A stretch of 8,802 nt of DNA from Methanomassiliicoccaceae archaeon (GTDB lineage: Archaea > Thermoplasmatota > Thermoplasmata > Methanomassiliicoccales > Methanomethylophilaceae), in NCBI GenBank assembly GCA_009778265.1, contig WRKA01000150.1, positions 1 through 8,802 on the forward strand, written 5' to 3'. The position numbers and the translations under genes were made by a program. Under the pieces are notes generated by a model. That model had not been told where the DNA came from and did not search any database. It saw only the letters and a list, made by a program, of their open reading frames with translations. Position 1 is the first letter of the stretch. Every line of letters begins with the position of its first letter. Shown one piece after another: positions 1-6,029 of the stretch.

Positions 1-931
1 CGTCGGTGACGGTGATGTCGAACGCGTCGCTCCCCGCTCCCGATCCGTACGCGACCACGAATATCCTCTCCCCCGGCTTCGCGATATCGAGCACCGCCGC
101 CAATCCCAACGGAACGGCGCCGGAATATGTGTTCCCGATGAACGGCGTCAGAAGACCGTCTTTTATCTGATCGTCCGTGAACCCGAGCTCCTTGGCGATA
201 CGGGTGGGGAACTTCCCGTTCGGCTGGTGGAACACCGCGTAACTGTAATCGGACGGCTTTGTGTTCATCTCCGACATCATCTTCCTCGCCGCCGAACCGA
301 TGTGCTTGAAGTATGCGGGCTCTCCCGTGAACCTGCCGCCGTGGCTGGGGTAGGGGGTCCCTTCTCTTCTCCAGAAGTCGGGTGTGTCCGTTGTGTAGCT
401 TAACGTTCTGTTTATTTTCGCTATTATCTTTTCGGAACCGATCAGATATGCGGCCCCGCCGGCGGACGCCGAATATTCCAACGCGTCGCCCGGCGCCCCC
501 TGGGATGTGTCCGCGCCTATCGCGACCCCGTACCGTATCATCTTCGATCCCACGAGACCCATGCACATCTGTATCCCGGCGGTTCCCGCTTTGCATGCGA
601 ACTCAAGGTCCGCGGCGGTGAGGTCGGGGGTGGCGGATATCGCCTCCGCGACGATGGTGCCGGAAGGTTTCACCGCGTACGGGTGGGATTCCGAACCGAC
701 GTACATCGCCCCTATCTCTTTCGGATCGACGCTGCAGCGGGCCATCATGTTCCTCGCCGCCTCCGTCGATATCGTTATCACGTCCTCATCCGGCGAGGGC
801 ACCGACTTCATGTGTATCAGCAGCCCTTTCCCCATCGCCGTTCCGTCAATACCCCATATCCTTCCTATCTCCGCCGGCGTTATCCTGTACCGCGGTACGT
901 ACGCGCCGTAGCTGACTATCCCTACATCCAT
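1..931 (-). CDS. Hydroxymethylglutaryl-CoA synthase, archaeal type (3' end cut by window edge)
   Basis: Condenses acetyl-CoA with acetoacetyl-CoA to HMG-CoA, the step before HMG-CoA reductase in the mevalonate route to archaeal isoprenoid lipids; cytosolic. The minus strand reads open for 310 codons from ATG 931-929 to the window edge. It begins [17 protein letters not shown] and has a thiolase-like fold pattern. The three expected catalytic residues are visible: Glu81 in [11 protein letters not shown], the acyl-accepting Cys113 in EFACKAGT, and His235 in [10 protein letters not shown] glycine-rich [10 protein letters not shown] lies near the cut. Archaeal members are about 350 residues, so roughly 40 C-terminal residues are missing. 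The start codon abuts the stop of the upstream HTH gene (TAA immediately followed by ATG), so the two are surely cotranscribed. In many archaea a thiolase and a DUF35 OB-fold protein follow; they would lie beyond the left edge. Confidence 0.96.
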   Translation of the reverse strand, partial: MDVGIVSYGAYVPRYRITPAEIGRIWGIDGTAMGKGLLIHMKSVPSPDEDVITISTEAARNMMARCSVDPKEIGAMYVGSESHPYAVKPSGTIVAEAISATPDLTAADLEFACKAGTAGIQMCMGLVGSKMIRYGVAIGADTSQGAPGDALEYSASAGGAAYLIGSEKIIAKINRTLSYTTDTPDFWRREGTPYPSHGGRFTGEPAYFKHIGSAARKMMSEMNTKPSDYSYAVFHQPNGKFPTRIAKELGFTDDQIKDGLLTPFIGNTYSGAVPLGLAAVLDIAKPGERIFVVAYGSGAGSDAFDITVTD

Positions 932-1621
932 TTACTTCCCTTCCTTGAGTTCCTTGAGTCTGGCGACAAGTTCGCCTATCTCCATGTTGGTGGATACCAG
1001 AGGTACCCCTTCCAGTTTTGCCAATTTTATTGCGAGAGGATCGACATTCTCCGGTCTTACGTATACGACCATGGCCGGCTTCATGGGATGAGCGCGTATG
1101 GCCACCATCGGAGAGCGTCCGAAATAGACGTCGGTGAATATCAGCGCCCGTTCGGTGCTCCATCCGTATATCTTCAGATAATCCGCCGAACTCAGGGACA
1201 TTATCGCTTTCACTGAGTTGACCACCGTATACCCGTAGATCTTTCTGTCCTCGCCGCCCTGTTCCAATACGGTCCCGTTGATCGCGCCGATGATCTCCCC
1301 CGGCGGGATACCGGATTTGAATTCTTCCATCGCGATTATGCAGTCGTCCGTCTTTTCCGCTTTGAACTTCGAAGCGGTCGGATGCCCGCGCCCCTCGTCT
1401 ATCTCGAAAAGCGAATCGACCATCTTCTTTACGACGCCTACCCCGGGGGACCTTCTTCTCCCGGATTCGTAGTCGCTGATGACCGACGGCGAGATATCCA
1501 TAGAACTTGCAAGCTCGTTCTGAGAAACGGAGAACTCCTCCCTCCACTTCCTTATCGTCTTACCGGGATCGTTCGAGAGTGCTATCTCGCCCGCGATCTT
1601 CTCCCTCAGGTCCCCGGTCAT
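932..1621 (-). CDS. HTH transcriptional regulator linked to HMG-CoA synthase (XRE-like, COG1709-type)
   Basis: A 229-residue protein with an N-terminal helix-turn-helix at about residues 24-72: FSVSQNELASSMDISPSVIS followed by DYESGRRRSP, the typical XRE/Cro pattern. The remaining 150 residues form an alpha/beta domain with a repeating segment rich in hydrophobic strands (IYGYTVVNSVKAIMSL, then AMVVYVRPENVDPLAIKLA), probably ligand-binding or dimerising. Archaeal proteins of this architecture are commonly encoded just ahead of HMG-CoA synthase and are presumed to control mevalonate genes; that role is inferred from position, not shown. ATG 1621 is chosen because a TATA box lies about 25 nt upstream, giving a leaderless message. 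The stop TAA (934-932) directly precedes the HMG-CoA synthase ATG. Confidence 0.88.
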   Translation of the reverse strand: MTGDLREKIAGEIALSNDPGKTIRKWREEFSVSQNELASSMDISPSVISDYESGRRRSPGVGVVKKMVDSLFEIDEGRGHPTASKFKAEKTDDCIIAMEEFKSGIPPGEIIGAINGTVLEQGGEDRKIYGYTVVNSVKAIMSLSSADYLKIYGWSTERALIFTDVYFGRSPMVAIRAHPMKPAMVVYVRPENVDPLAIKLAKLEGVPLVSTNMEIGELVARLKELKEGK

Positions 1622-1642
1622 GTTTTCCGTAACGGGCGTCGG

Positions 1643-1654
1643 TTATAAATAAAT
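1643..1654 (-). promoter_or_regulatory. TATA box of the HTH-HMG-CoA synthase operon
   Basis: On the minus strand the bases read TTTATTTATAA. The centre of the best TATA match lies about 25 nt before ATG 1621, which places the predicted transcription start at or within a couple of bases of the start codon. No Shine-Dalgarno sequence precedes the ATG, consistent with a leaderless mRNA. Confidence 0.7.
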
Positions 1655-1690
1655 GACGAATACCTGCATCGACAAAAGACGATATCCTTC

Positions 1691-1722
1691 TGCTTTGCGC
1701 ATACGCGCGTACCCGTAAAGCA
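1691..1722. repeat. 32-nt imperfect palindrome upstream of the HTH gene
   Basis: Outer arms TGCTTTGCG (1691-1699) and CGTAAAGCA (1714-1722) are complementary except for one position (G opposite T, a wobble pair if read as plus-strand RNA). They enclose the perfect 10-bp palindrome TACGCGCGTA (1702-1711) with two spacer bases on each side, so the whole element is symmetric. It lies between the tRNA terminator tract and the TATA box of the HTH gene. It could be an operator for that regulator or an RNA hairpin; the sequence alone does not decide. Confidence 0.55.
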
Positions 1723-1761
1723 AAATTTCTCATTGATCTGCGGAACGTTCCTCAAAGGCTC

Positions 1762-1766
1762 AAAAA
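1762..1766 (-). terminator. Oligo-T terminator after tRNA-Ile
   Basis: A run of five T on the minus strand, within GGTCTTTTTGAG, starts 25 nt past the tRNA 3' end. Archaeal RNA polymerase terminates at such tracts without needing a hairpin, so it probably ends the tRNA precursor. Confidence 0.5.
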
Positions 1767-1790
1767 GACCGCCATCCAGATACCGGCGAG

Positions 1791-1865
1791 TGGATCCGAA
1801 GAGATTTGAACTCTCGACCTCCCGGTTATCAGCCGGGCGCTCCAGCCAGTCTAAGCTACGGATCC
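1791..1865 (-). tRNA. tRNA-Ile, anticodon GAT
   Basis: The 75-nt minus strand folds as a cloverleaf. Acceptor arms GGATCCG and CGGATCC pair fully, with discriminator base A at 1791. The D arm is GCTTAGACTGGCTGGAGC. The anticodon stem CCCGG/CCGGG encloses loop CTGATAA, so the anticodon is GAT, reading ATC and ATT isoleucine codons. The T arm GAGAG-TTCAAAT-CTCTT has one G-U closing pair. There is no intron and CCA is not encoded (the next bases are CTC), so CCA is added after transcription. It has its own TATA box and T tract. Confidence 0.96.
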
Positions 1866-1890
1866 GTCGGTTGGACCGCCAATAAGGAGT

Positions 1891-1902
1891 GATAATAAAA
1901 AT
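1891..1902 (-). promoter_or_regulatory. TATA box of tRNA-Ile
   Basis: On the minus strand TTTTTATTATC is centred about 30 nt before the mature tRNA 5' end at 1865. This predicts a start a few bases upstream and a short 5' leader for RNase P to remove. Confidence 0.6.
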
Positions 1903-1930
1903 GTTTTGATTACGTCCTTCCGAAGAGGTT

Positions 1931-1969
1931 CCCGCCGCGGGATGCGAAAGGATAATCAATCCGCTTTCG
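1931..1969. repeat. Two short inverted repeats ahead of the RNA-binding protein gene
   Basis: CCCGC-C-GCGGG (1931-1941) is a perfect 11-nt inverted repeat, extended by a flanking T/A pair. CGAAAG (1945-1950) and CTTTCG (1964-1969) are perfect 6-bp arms around 13 nt that include the AT-rich GATAATCAAT. The second pair ends where a TATA-like TTATAAC (1970-1976) begins. Short arms like these arise by chance, so an operator function is only a possibility. Confidence 0.3.
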
Positions 1970-1981
1970 TTATAACGGTAT

Positions 1982-2419
1982 ATGGCAGGTGTTTTCCATT
2001 GGGTAAGGATAATGCTGTTCTGTTACGCCACCGAGGATCAGGAGAAGCTTCATGACCTCATGACAAGGATATCCGGCACCGGTGATTTCAATGCGGAGAT
2101 AAGCGACGGCCATCACGGCAATCAGATGGTCATACTCTCCGCGGAACTGAAGAACGACAGGGAATGCAGGGAACTGTTCGGAAGGCTGGGAAAGGATGTC
2201 CTGTCGTATCTGCTGAGCGATCTCGATAACAGGGTTGATGACGACTGCGTCCTTTATCTGAGGGTCGACAAACAGGCCGCCGTGCTTGAAAGGTACGAGG
2301 TTGCGCATCACGGCGATGTGATATCGATCACCTCAAAGATCGTCTCGCATCCCGCGAAGAAGGAGACCGCCGTCAGGAATGTGAAGGAATTTCTCGAAAA
2401 GATCCTCGGATCGCTGTGA
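1982..2419 (+). CDS. RNA-binding protein, COG1325 / PF01877 family (exosome-associated)
   Basis: A 145-residue cytosolic protein. The N-terminal strand plus motif, FHWVRIMLFCYATEDQEKL at residues 5-23, is the family hallmark (hydrophobic strand, then a conserved acidic A-T-E-D). Further strands follow at MVILSAEL and VLYLRVDKQAA. The family is listed as predicted exosome-associated RNA-binding proteins and its exact role is not settled. ATG 1982 keeps the whole conserved first strand. An internal ATG at 2012 would cut into it, although the nearest TATA-like TTATAAC (1970-1976) and an AAGGA at 2005-2009 would suit that later start. The gene converges on the transporter gene, with stop codons 8 nt apart. 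Confidence 0.85.
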   Translation: MAGVFHWVRIMLFCYATEDQEKLHDLMTRISGTGDFNAEISDGHHGNQMVILSAELKNDRECRELFGRLGKDVLSYLLSDLDNRVDDDCVLYLRVDKQAAVLERYEVAHHGDVISITSKIVSHPAKKETAVRNVKEFLEKILGSL

Positions 2420-2427
2420 GCAACGGA

Positions 2428-3723
2428 TCAGTTCTCGTCCTCTCTCTTATCCGCGCCCTCTTCTTTATTTTCCGCTTTGGTGATGATGACGTCCCTGATC
2501 CTTCTGTTCTTGACCACCCTGACGGTCAGCTTCGCACCCTTTATCTCGACGGTATCGCCGCTCATCGGGATGCGGCCCAGTCTGTGTAAGATGAAACCTC
2601 CGACCGTATGCCCTTCGTAATCCCCGAGGTCCTGTTCCATGTCCATACCTTCGAGCACATCGCGTATATTGGCCCCTCCGAGGGCCAGAGAACTGCCGTC
2701 GAGACGCTCGGTGACCTGATGTTCGATCTCGTCGCTCTCGTCCCATATCTCGCCCACCAGCTCCTCGATTATGTCCTCCAGCGTCACGATGCCGACCGTC
2801 CCGCCGTACTGGTCCACGACAACGGCCATATGCATCTTCGATTTCTGGAGGTCCTTCAGCAGCAGAGATACTTTCATCGTCGTCGGCACGAACTTCACCG
2901 GCCGCACGATGTTGCGTATCTCCGACTCGGCCGATTCAAGATAGCTGTTGTAAAAATCCTTACTGTAGATGACACCTACGATCTGGTCTATCGTCTCTTT
3001 GTACACGGGGATACGGGAGAATCCCGCGTCCCTGAACGTCCGCTTTATCTGTTCTTTGTCCGCCGTTATCTCGACCGCGGTGACGTCCACCCTCGGCGTA
3101 TATAGTTCGCCTACCGTAACGTCGTCAAATTCTATCGCCGATTTTATCAGGTCCGATTCGTGTTTCTCTATCGTTCCCTCGCCTTCGATCTCGTCGATCA
3201 TCACGATGAGCTCCTCTTCCGTCATCGTAGGTTCGTCCGTTTCCGGTATTGAACGCGTAAGAAGCTTTCTCAGTCCGACGAAAAGGACGCTCAGAGGATA
3301 TAAGATGTAGATGACAACGGACATCGCCCTGGCGAACGTCATGGACATCCTTTCCGCGCGGCTCTTCGCGACGCACTTCGGGGTCACCTCCCCGAACGTC
3401 AGCACAATGAGCGTTATCGCGATCGTCGATACCGCCGCCGCCAGATTCTCGTTGACGATGAAGTAAGCGAAGATTATCCCGGATAACGTTACGGCGGCGA
3501 AGTTCACGAACGTGTTGGCGATGAGTATCGTCGTTATCAGGCGGTCGTAGTTCTCCGATATCCGGAGCGCCTTCTCCGCCTTCTTATTTCCCTCTTTGGC
3601 GTAATTCTTCAGCCTGATACGGTTCATCGAGGAATACGCGGTCTCGGCCGCGCCGAAGAACGCGGAAAGGCAGACCAGCGCCGCCAATATAACTATGAAA
3701 AGAATAACGAAGAGATCATCCAT
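2428..3723 (-). CDS. CNNM/CorC-family membrane transporter with CBS pair
   Basis: A 431-residue membrane protein of the hemolysin-C/CorC/CNNM type, a family linked to divalent cation (Mg2+, Co2+) export. In order: CNNM (DUF21) domain at about 1-190, with membrane spans near 4-24, 63-90, 94-112 and 131-150, the signature FFGAAETAYSS and the conserved GEVTPK at 111-116; a CBS pair at about 212-325 (FSRIPVY, then VVVDQYGGTVGIVTLEDI), the usual nucleotide-sensing module; and a C-terminal CorC_HlyC domain at about 340-415. The acidic tail ends KREDEN. The open frame extends 27 codons further to 3804, but that start lies upstream of the predicted transcription start and gives an arginine-rich extension. 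ATG 3723 has AGGAG nine bases ahead (3737-3733) and begins right at the first span. Ion specificity is not visible. Confidence 0.93.
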   Translation of the reverse strand: MDDLFVILFIVILAALVCLSAFFGAAETAYSSMNRIRLKNYAKEGNKKAEKALRISENYDRLITTILIANTFVNFAAVTLSGIIFAYFIVNENLAAAVSTIAITLIVLTFGEVTPKCVAKSRAERMSMTFARAMSVVIYILYPLSVLFVGLRKLLTRSIPETDEPTMTEEELIVMIDEIEGEGTIEKHESDLIKSAIEFDDVTVGELYTPRVDVTAVEITADKEQIKRTFRDAGFSRIPVYKETIDQIVGVIYSKDFYNSYLESAESEIRNIVRPVKFVPTTMKVSLLLKDLQKSKMHMAVVVDQYGGTVGIVTLEDIIEELVGEIWDESDEIEHQVTERLDGSSLALGGANIRDVLEGMDMEQDLGDYEGHTVGGFILHRLGRIPMSGDTVEIKGAKLTVRVVKNRRIRDVIITKAENKEEGADKREDEN

Positions 3724-3811
3724 CTTTTGTTGCTCCTGACGCGATACGATGGTCACCGGGATACGGACAACGGCACATGTGCGTCTTCGCCGATTAATAA
3801 CCATACAGGAG

Positions 3812-3820
3812 TATTTTAAA
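3812..3820 (-). promoter_or_regulatory. TATA box of the CNNM transporter gene
   Basis: The minus strand reads TTTAAAATA, centred near 3816, predicting transcription from about 3790 and a leader of roughly 65 nt carrying the AGGAG site. A second AT-rich candidate lies at 3791-3802. Either one places the start downstream of the ATG at 3804, supporting translation from 3723. Confidence 0.5.
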
Positions 3821-3823
3821 CCT

Positions 3824-3994
3824 TTGAACGGACCAGACGCGGATGTGCGTGCTACTTTCTTTGAACCTTCGTACCGCTTCGGACACTTTTTATTTTGTTT
3901 CTTTTACTTCTCTATTTTATTTCGCGTGTTCCTTTATTTACTTCACGTACTTTAAATACAAGAAAAAATATTATAAAGAGACGGAGTGGACCGA
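3824..3994. other. T-rich divergent spacer
   Basis: Between the transporter promoter and the PC4-like gene. From about 3887 to 3950 the plus strand is almost entirely pyrimidine, with several T tracts (CTTTTTATTTTG, TCTATTTTATTTC), followed by TTTAAATA at 3951-3958 and ATATTATAAAG at 3968-3978. The first of these two is the better placed TATA box for the PC4-like gene, giving a start near 3981. The T tracts could end a short plus-strand transcript, but no RNA gene is recognisable. Confidence 0.45.
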
Positions 3995-4216
3995 ATGGTG
4001 GAGTTCAAATATGAGGTCGTGGAGAGGGTCGCGGTTCTTTCGGAATCATCGAAAGGATGGACGAAAGAACTTAACCTGATAAGCTGGAACGGCAGGGAAC
4101 CTAAGTACGATATAAGGGAATGGTCTCCGGACGGGGAGAAGATGGGCAAGGGCGTCACACTCACCGACGAAGAGGTCACGGTACTCAAGGAAGCGCTGTC
4201 CGGCAGGGACATCTGA
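3995..4216 (+). CDS. PC4/YdbC-like single-stranded nucleic-acid-binding protein
   Basis: A 73-residue protein matching the YdbC branch of the PC4 (transcriptional coactivator p15) fold throughout: EFKYEVVERVAVLSES, GWTKELNLISWNG, PKYDIREWSPDGEKMGKG, then VTLTDEEVTVLKEAL as the C-terminal helix. PC4-type proteins dimerise and bind single-stranded nucleic acid; a role in transcription, replication or repair is likely but not specified. ATG 3995 is chosen because GGAG (3983-3986) lies 8 nt upstream; an in-frame GTG at 3986 would add only three residues. It is followed after 45 nt by the HEAT-like gene, which has its own promoter. Confidence 0.87.
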   Translation: MVEFKYEVVERVAVLSESSKGWTKELNLISWNGREPKYDIREWSPDGEKMGKGVTLTDEEVTVLKEALSGRDI

Positions 4217-4233
4217 AGAGATACGCCGTAAGG

Positions 4234-4241
4234 TATACATA
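4234..4241 (+). promoter_or_regulatory. TATA box of the HEAT-zinc ribbon gene
   Basis: TATACATA is centred about 25 nt before ATG 4262 and no Shine-Dalgarno sequence intervenes, indicating a leaderless mRNA starting at the ATG. Confidence 0.65.
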
Positions 4242-4261
4242 TTGCAGTTTCGGCGTGTCGC

Positions 4262-5170
4262 ATGAGCGTCAGCAGGTTAGAATATCTTGAACGTTTCCTG
4301 GACGGTACCGATTTCGTCATATCCGGCAGGAAGAACGCCATATCCGGGGACAGATGGCTCGTCAACAATTATGATCCCGCGTTCTACGATGCGGTGGCGA
4401 AACATCTGAAGAATACGGACGAAAGGGTAAGGGCGGATGTCATCAGACTTCTGGGCGCCGTCGGGGAACGGAGAGCTTTGGACACCGTCAGAGAATTGAG
4501 AACGACTGACAAAGAGAGCGTTAAACTTGCGTGTCTGGGTTATCTTGATTCTATAAACGAGTCGGATACGATGATACCGGAACTTTTCAACATCCTTGAG
4601 CATATGAACGGCCCCGAGTTCAAGGTCGCGGCGATGAAGATGACGGCGGCCGGAAGAAGTAACGACGTACCGCGTCTGAGAAGGATCTACGGACAGGTGA
4701 CGGGCGAGATGAGGATGCGGATCCGGGATACGTTAACATCGATCATCGAAAGGGACGAGGAACTGAAAAAGAAGAAGGACCTTCTTCTTTCCGTTCCCGT
4801 CTTCCCCGATGAAAAGAAATTCGGATCGTTCCTCGACAAGAGCATCACGTACCTTGACATAAGATACCGCGACGGCGTCGCCGGCAAAAGAACGGTCGCC
4901 GCCAACGTTTACACCAACGTCCGCGACGCGCTCAGGAATATGAGGATAAGGATGTTCAACGAGCACGACAACCTGAGATATTACGGAACGCCCGTCAGAG
5001 AGATGTATGACGAGCTTCTCTCTCTGATGGATTGGGCGTCCGGGGACCTCTCCTCGAAGACCGTGGAATCCGAACACTTCACGGAAAGGAACCTCTGCCC
5101 CAAATGCGGCGCGGAGATGAGGATGCGCGACGGGATATGGACGTGCGTTGACTGCGGAATTACGAGATAA
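4262..5170 (+). CDS. HEAT-like repeat protein with C-terminal zinc ribbon, function unknown
   Basis: A 302-residue soluble protein. Residues about 37-165 are helical hairpins of HEAT/armadillo character: KNTDERVRADVIRLLGAVGE, then TTDKESVKLACLGYLDSINE, then GPEFKVAAMKMTAAG, each with the turn-acid-helix pattern of HEAT units. A charged helix (RDEELKKKKDLL) leads to a region at about 180-265 that I cannot assign. The C-terminus is a rubredoxin-like zinc ribbon with Cys279, Cys282, Cys295 and Cys298 (CPKCG then CVDCG). HEAT arrays usually bind proteins or nucleic acids, so a scaffold or adaptor is plausible, but no specific function can be given. The start fits a leaderless mRNA. The CxxC-x17-CxxC gene follows on the same strand after 168 nt. 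Confidence 0.85.
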   Translation: MSVSRLEYLERFLDGTDFVISGRKNAISGDRWLVNNYDPAFYDAVAKHLKNTDERVRADVIRLLGAVGERRALDTVRELRTTDKESVKLACLGYLDSINESDTMIPELFNILEHMNGPEFKVAAMKMTAAGRSNDVPRLRRIYGQVTGEMRMRIRDTLTSIIERDEELKKKKDLLLSVPVFPDEKKFGSFLDKSITYLDIRYRDGVAGKRTVAANVYTNVRDALRNMRIRMFNEHDNLRYYGTPVREMYDELLSLMDWASGDLSSKTVESEHFTERNLCPKCGAEMRMRDGIWTCVDCGITR

Positions 5171-5171
5171 T

Positions 5172-5206
5172 GGTGTTCTGAGCCGTAAAAAGCTCTGAAA
5201 ACCACC
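5172..5206 (+). other. Imperfect hairpin after the HEAT-zinc ribbon gene
   Basis: GGTGTTCTGAGC (5172-5183) pairs with GCTCTGAAAACCACC (5192-5206) as GAGC/GCTC, a T-T mismatch, TTC/GAA, a bulge, then GGTG/CACC, around the loop CGTAAAAA. It starts two bases past the stop codon. No T run follows directly, so it may be a 3'-end stabilising structure and not a terminator. Confidence 0.4.
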
Positions 5207-5220
5207 GCCTGCGGGTATTG

Positions 5221-5255
5221 GTTTTATAAACCAGTACCTTCTACCTGTTAAATAG
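5221..5255 (+). promoter_or_regulatory. Promoter region of the CxxC-x17-CxxC gene
   Basis: Two TATA-like boxes, TTTTATAAA (5222-5230) and TTAAATAG (5249-5256), predict starts near 5252 and 5278. Both leave a leader of roughly 60-90 nt before ATG 5339, unlike the leaderless neighbours. The leader contains a Shine-Dalgarno site and a short upstream ORF. Confidence 0.5.
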
Positions 5256-5338
5256 AGGCATTCGTGATATTACGACCTGGTCCGTCCGAAAGGCGAGAGG
5301 AAGATGATATTGGAATACTCCATAAAAGAGGAATAGAA

Positions 5339-5527
5339 ATGGCCTACGGAGATAGGAATTATAGGGACAGAGACCAGCCGCCGAGGGAAATGCACAAAGC
5401 CACATGTTCAGATTGTGGACAGGAGTGCGAGGTTCCCTTCAAACCGACACAGGGAAAACCGGTTTACTGCAGAGATTGCTTCAGAAAACACGCGCCCCCT
5501 AGAGACAACAGACGCCCCAGGTACTGA
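5339..5527 (+). CDS. CxxC-x17-CxxC mini zinc-binding protein
   Basis: A 62-residue basic protein with Cys23-x-x-Cys26, exactly 17 residues, then Cys44-x-x-Cys47 (TCSDCG and YCRDCF). This matches the spacing of the CxxC-x17-CxxC domain family described from methanogens and some bacteria, presumed to bind one zinc ion. A fifth cysteine, Cys30, lies in the loop. The termini are rich in Arg, Asp and Pro (YGDRNYRDRDQPPRE; PPRDNRRPRY) and probably disordered, as in many RNA- or DNA-associated small proteins. ATG 5339 has GAGG (5328-5331) 7 nt ahead. The frame is open a further 25 codons to a GTG at 5264, but that extension has no ribosome-binding site and lacks the domain. Function is unknown. Confidence 0.85.
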   Translation: MAYGDRNYRDRDQPPREMHKATCSDCGQECEVPFKPTQGKPVYCRDCFRKHAPPRDNRRPRY

Positions 5528-5554
5528 ACGTACCGGGTCGCCGGCAAACCTTTT

Positions 5555-5561
5555 AAAAAAA
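5555..5561 (-). terminator. T7 terminator of the small HTH gene
   Basis: A run of seven T on the minus strand (AATTGGTTTTTTTAAAAGG) begins 4 nt past the TAA stop at 5566. It overlaps a T4 tract on the plus strand (5551-5554) that may serve the CxxC gene, so this short convergent spacer could terminate both. Confidence 0.6.
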
Positions 5562-5565
5562 CCAA

Positions 5566-5805
5566 TTATGCGCGTTCAACATCGGAACGTGAATTTTTTA
5601 TTTCATTGAGTTTACGTCTAGCGTAGACGATAGAGAAATTCACCGCGCCCTGCGTCACGCCTTCCGCTTCCGCTATTTCCAGGAACGTCATGCCGTCCTC
5701 GCGCATCCTGTAGCGTCTGGCCTGCGTATATGTGAGATCGAAGTTCTCAATGAGGTCCAGCACGGATTGGTTGCCGGATATCGTATAACTCTTTCTTATC
5801 ATCAT
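5566..5805 (-). CDS. Small HTH protein, sigma-70 region 4-like
   Basis: About 79 residues, nearly all one DNA-binding domain. Counted from ATG 5805: DLIENFDLTYTQARRYRMRE, then the helix-turn-helix TFLEIAEAEGVTQGAVNFSI and the basic helix VYARRKLNEIK. Ile-Ala-Glu-x-x-Gly-Val-x-x-x-Ala-Val followed by Arg-Arg-Lys-Leu is the pattern of sigma factor region 4 and of sigma-like HTH proteins frequent in Firmicutes and their mobile elements; archaeal polymerase uses no sigma factor, so here it would be an ordinary regulator. The start is uncertain: tandem ATGs at 5805 and 5802 follow a weak GAGTG (5815-5811), while a GTG at 5832 lies about 26 nt from an AT-rich box and would add nine residues. It is divergent from the methyltransferase gene and is followed by a T7 tract. 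Confidence 0.75.
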   Translation of the reverse strand: MMIRKSYTISGNQSVLDLIENFDLTYTQARRYRMREDGMTFLEIAEAEGVTQGAVNFSIVYARRKLNEIKNSRSDVERA

Positions 5806-6029
5806 TTTTTCACTCTGCTGACGGCCCGGCACGATCCCCGCGCCGGACCCGTATGTTATATTGTATACCGTATATGTATTTTATATTAATGTAACTATCC
5901 AGCCTATGCTTCACGCATAACATGGACCATCGGCGGACCGGGCCGCGGAAGGCTGCACTTATATATTATCACGGATAAAATAACGGATCTTTCGTCATTC
6001 TGATATACCATCTCACCATACCGTGATAT
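5806..6029. promoter_or_regulatory. Divergent AT-rich promoter region between the small HTH and methyltransferase genes
   Basis: Minus-strand TATA candidates are ATATAAC (around 5856-5862), GTATAC (5863-5868) and ATATAAAATAC (5877-5887). The inverted repeat TATGC-TTCAC-GCATA lies at 5905-5919, between the two promoters, and is a plausible operator for the small HTH protein. On the plus strand TTATATATT (5959-5967), ATAAAATA (5975-5982) and GATATACC (6002-6009) are candidates for the methyltransferase; the last fits a leaderless ATG at 6030. A GC-rich block (5931-5950) separates the AT-rich parts. No gene is visible here. Confidence 0.5.

Noticed and set aside
507..1216. Long plus-strand ORFs opposite HMG-CoA synthase and the HTH gene
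   Set aside because: They are antisense to strongly conserved genes with catalytic residues and clear HTH motifs, and their proteins are low-complexity and arginine/tyrosine rich.
1618..1959. Minus-strand ORF of 113 codons across the tRNA-Ile region
   Set aside because: It runs straight through the tRNA gene, its promoter and terminator, and has no recognisable protein features.
3724..3804. 27-codon N-terminal extension of the CNNM transporter
   Set aside because: The extension is basic and not family-like; the first ATG lies upstream of the predicted transcription start, and AGGAG supports ATG 3723.
3843..4079. Plus-strand ORF of 78 codons starting with ATG at a leaderless distance from TATTTTAAA
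   Set aside because: Its Phe/Tyr-rich protein simply reflects the T-rich tract, and its last 85 nt run out of frame through the well-supported PC4-like gene.
5264..5338. 25-codon GTG-initiated extension of the CxxC-x17-CxxC protein
   Set aside because: It has no ribosome-binding site, lies between the predicted transcription starts, and is unrelated to the zinc domain; GAGG supports ATG 5339.
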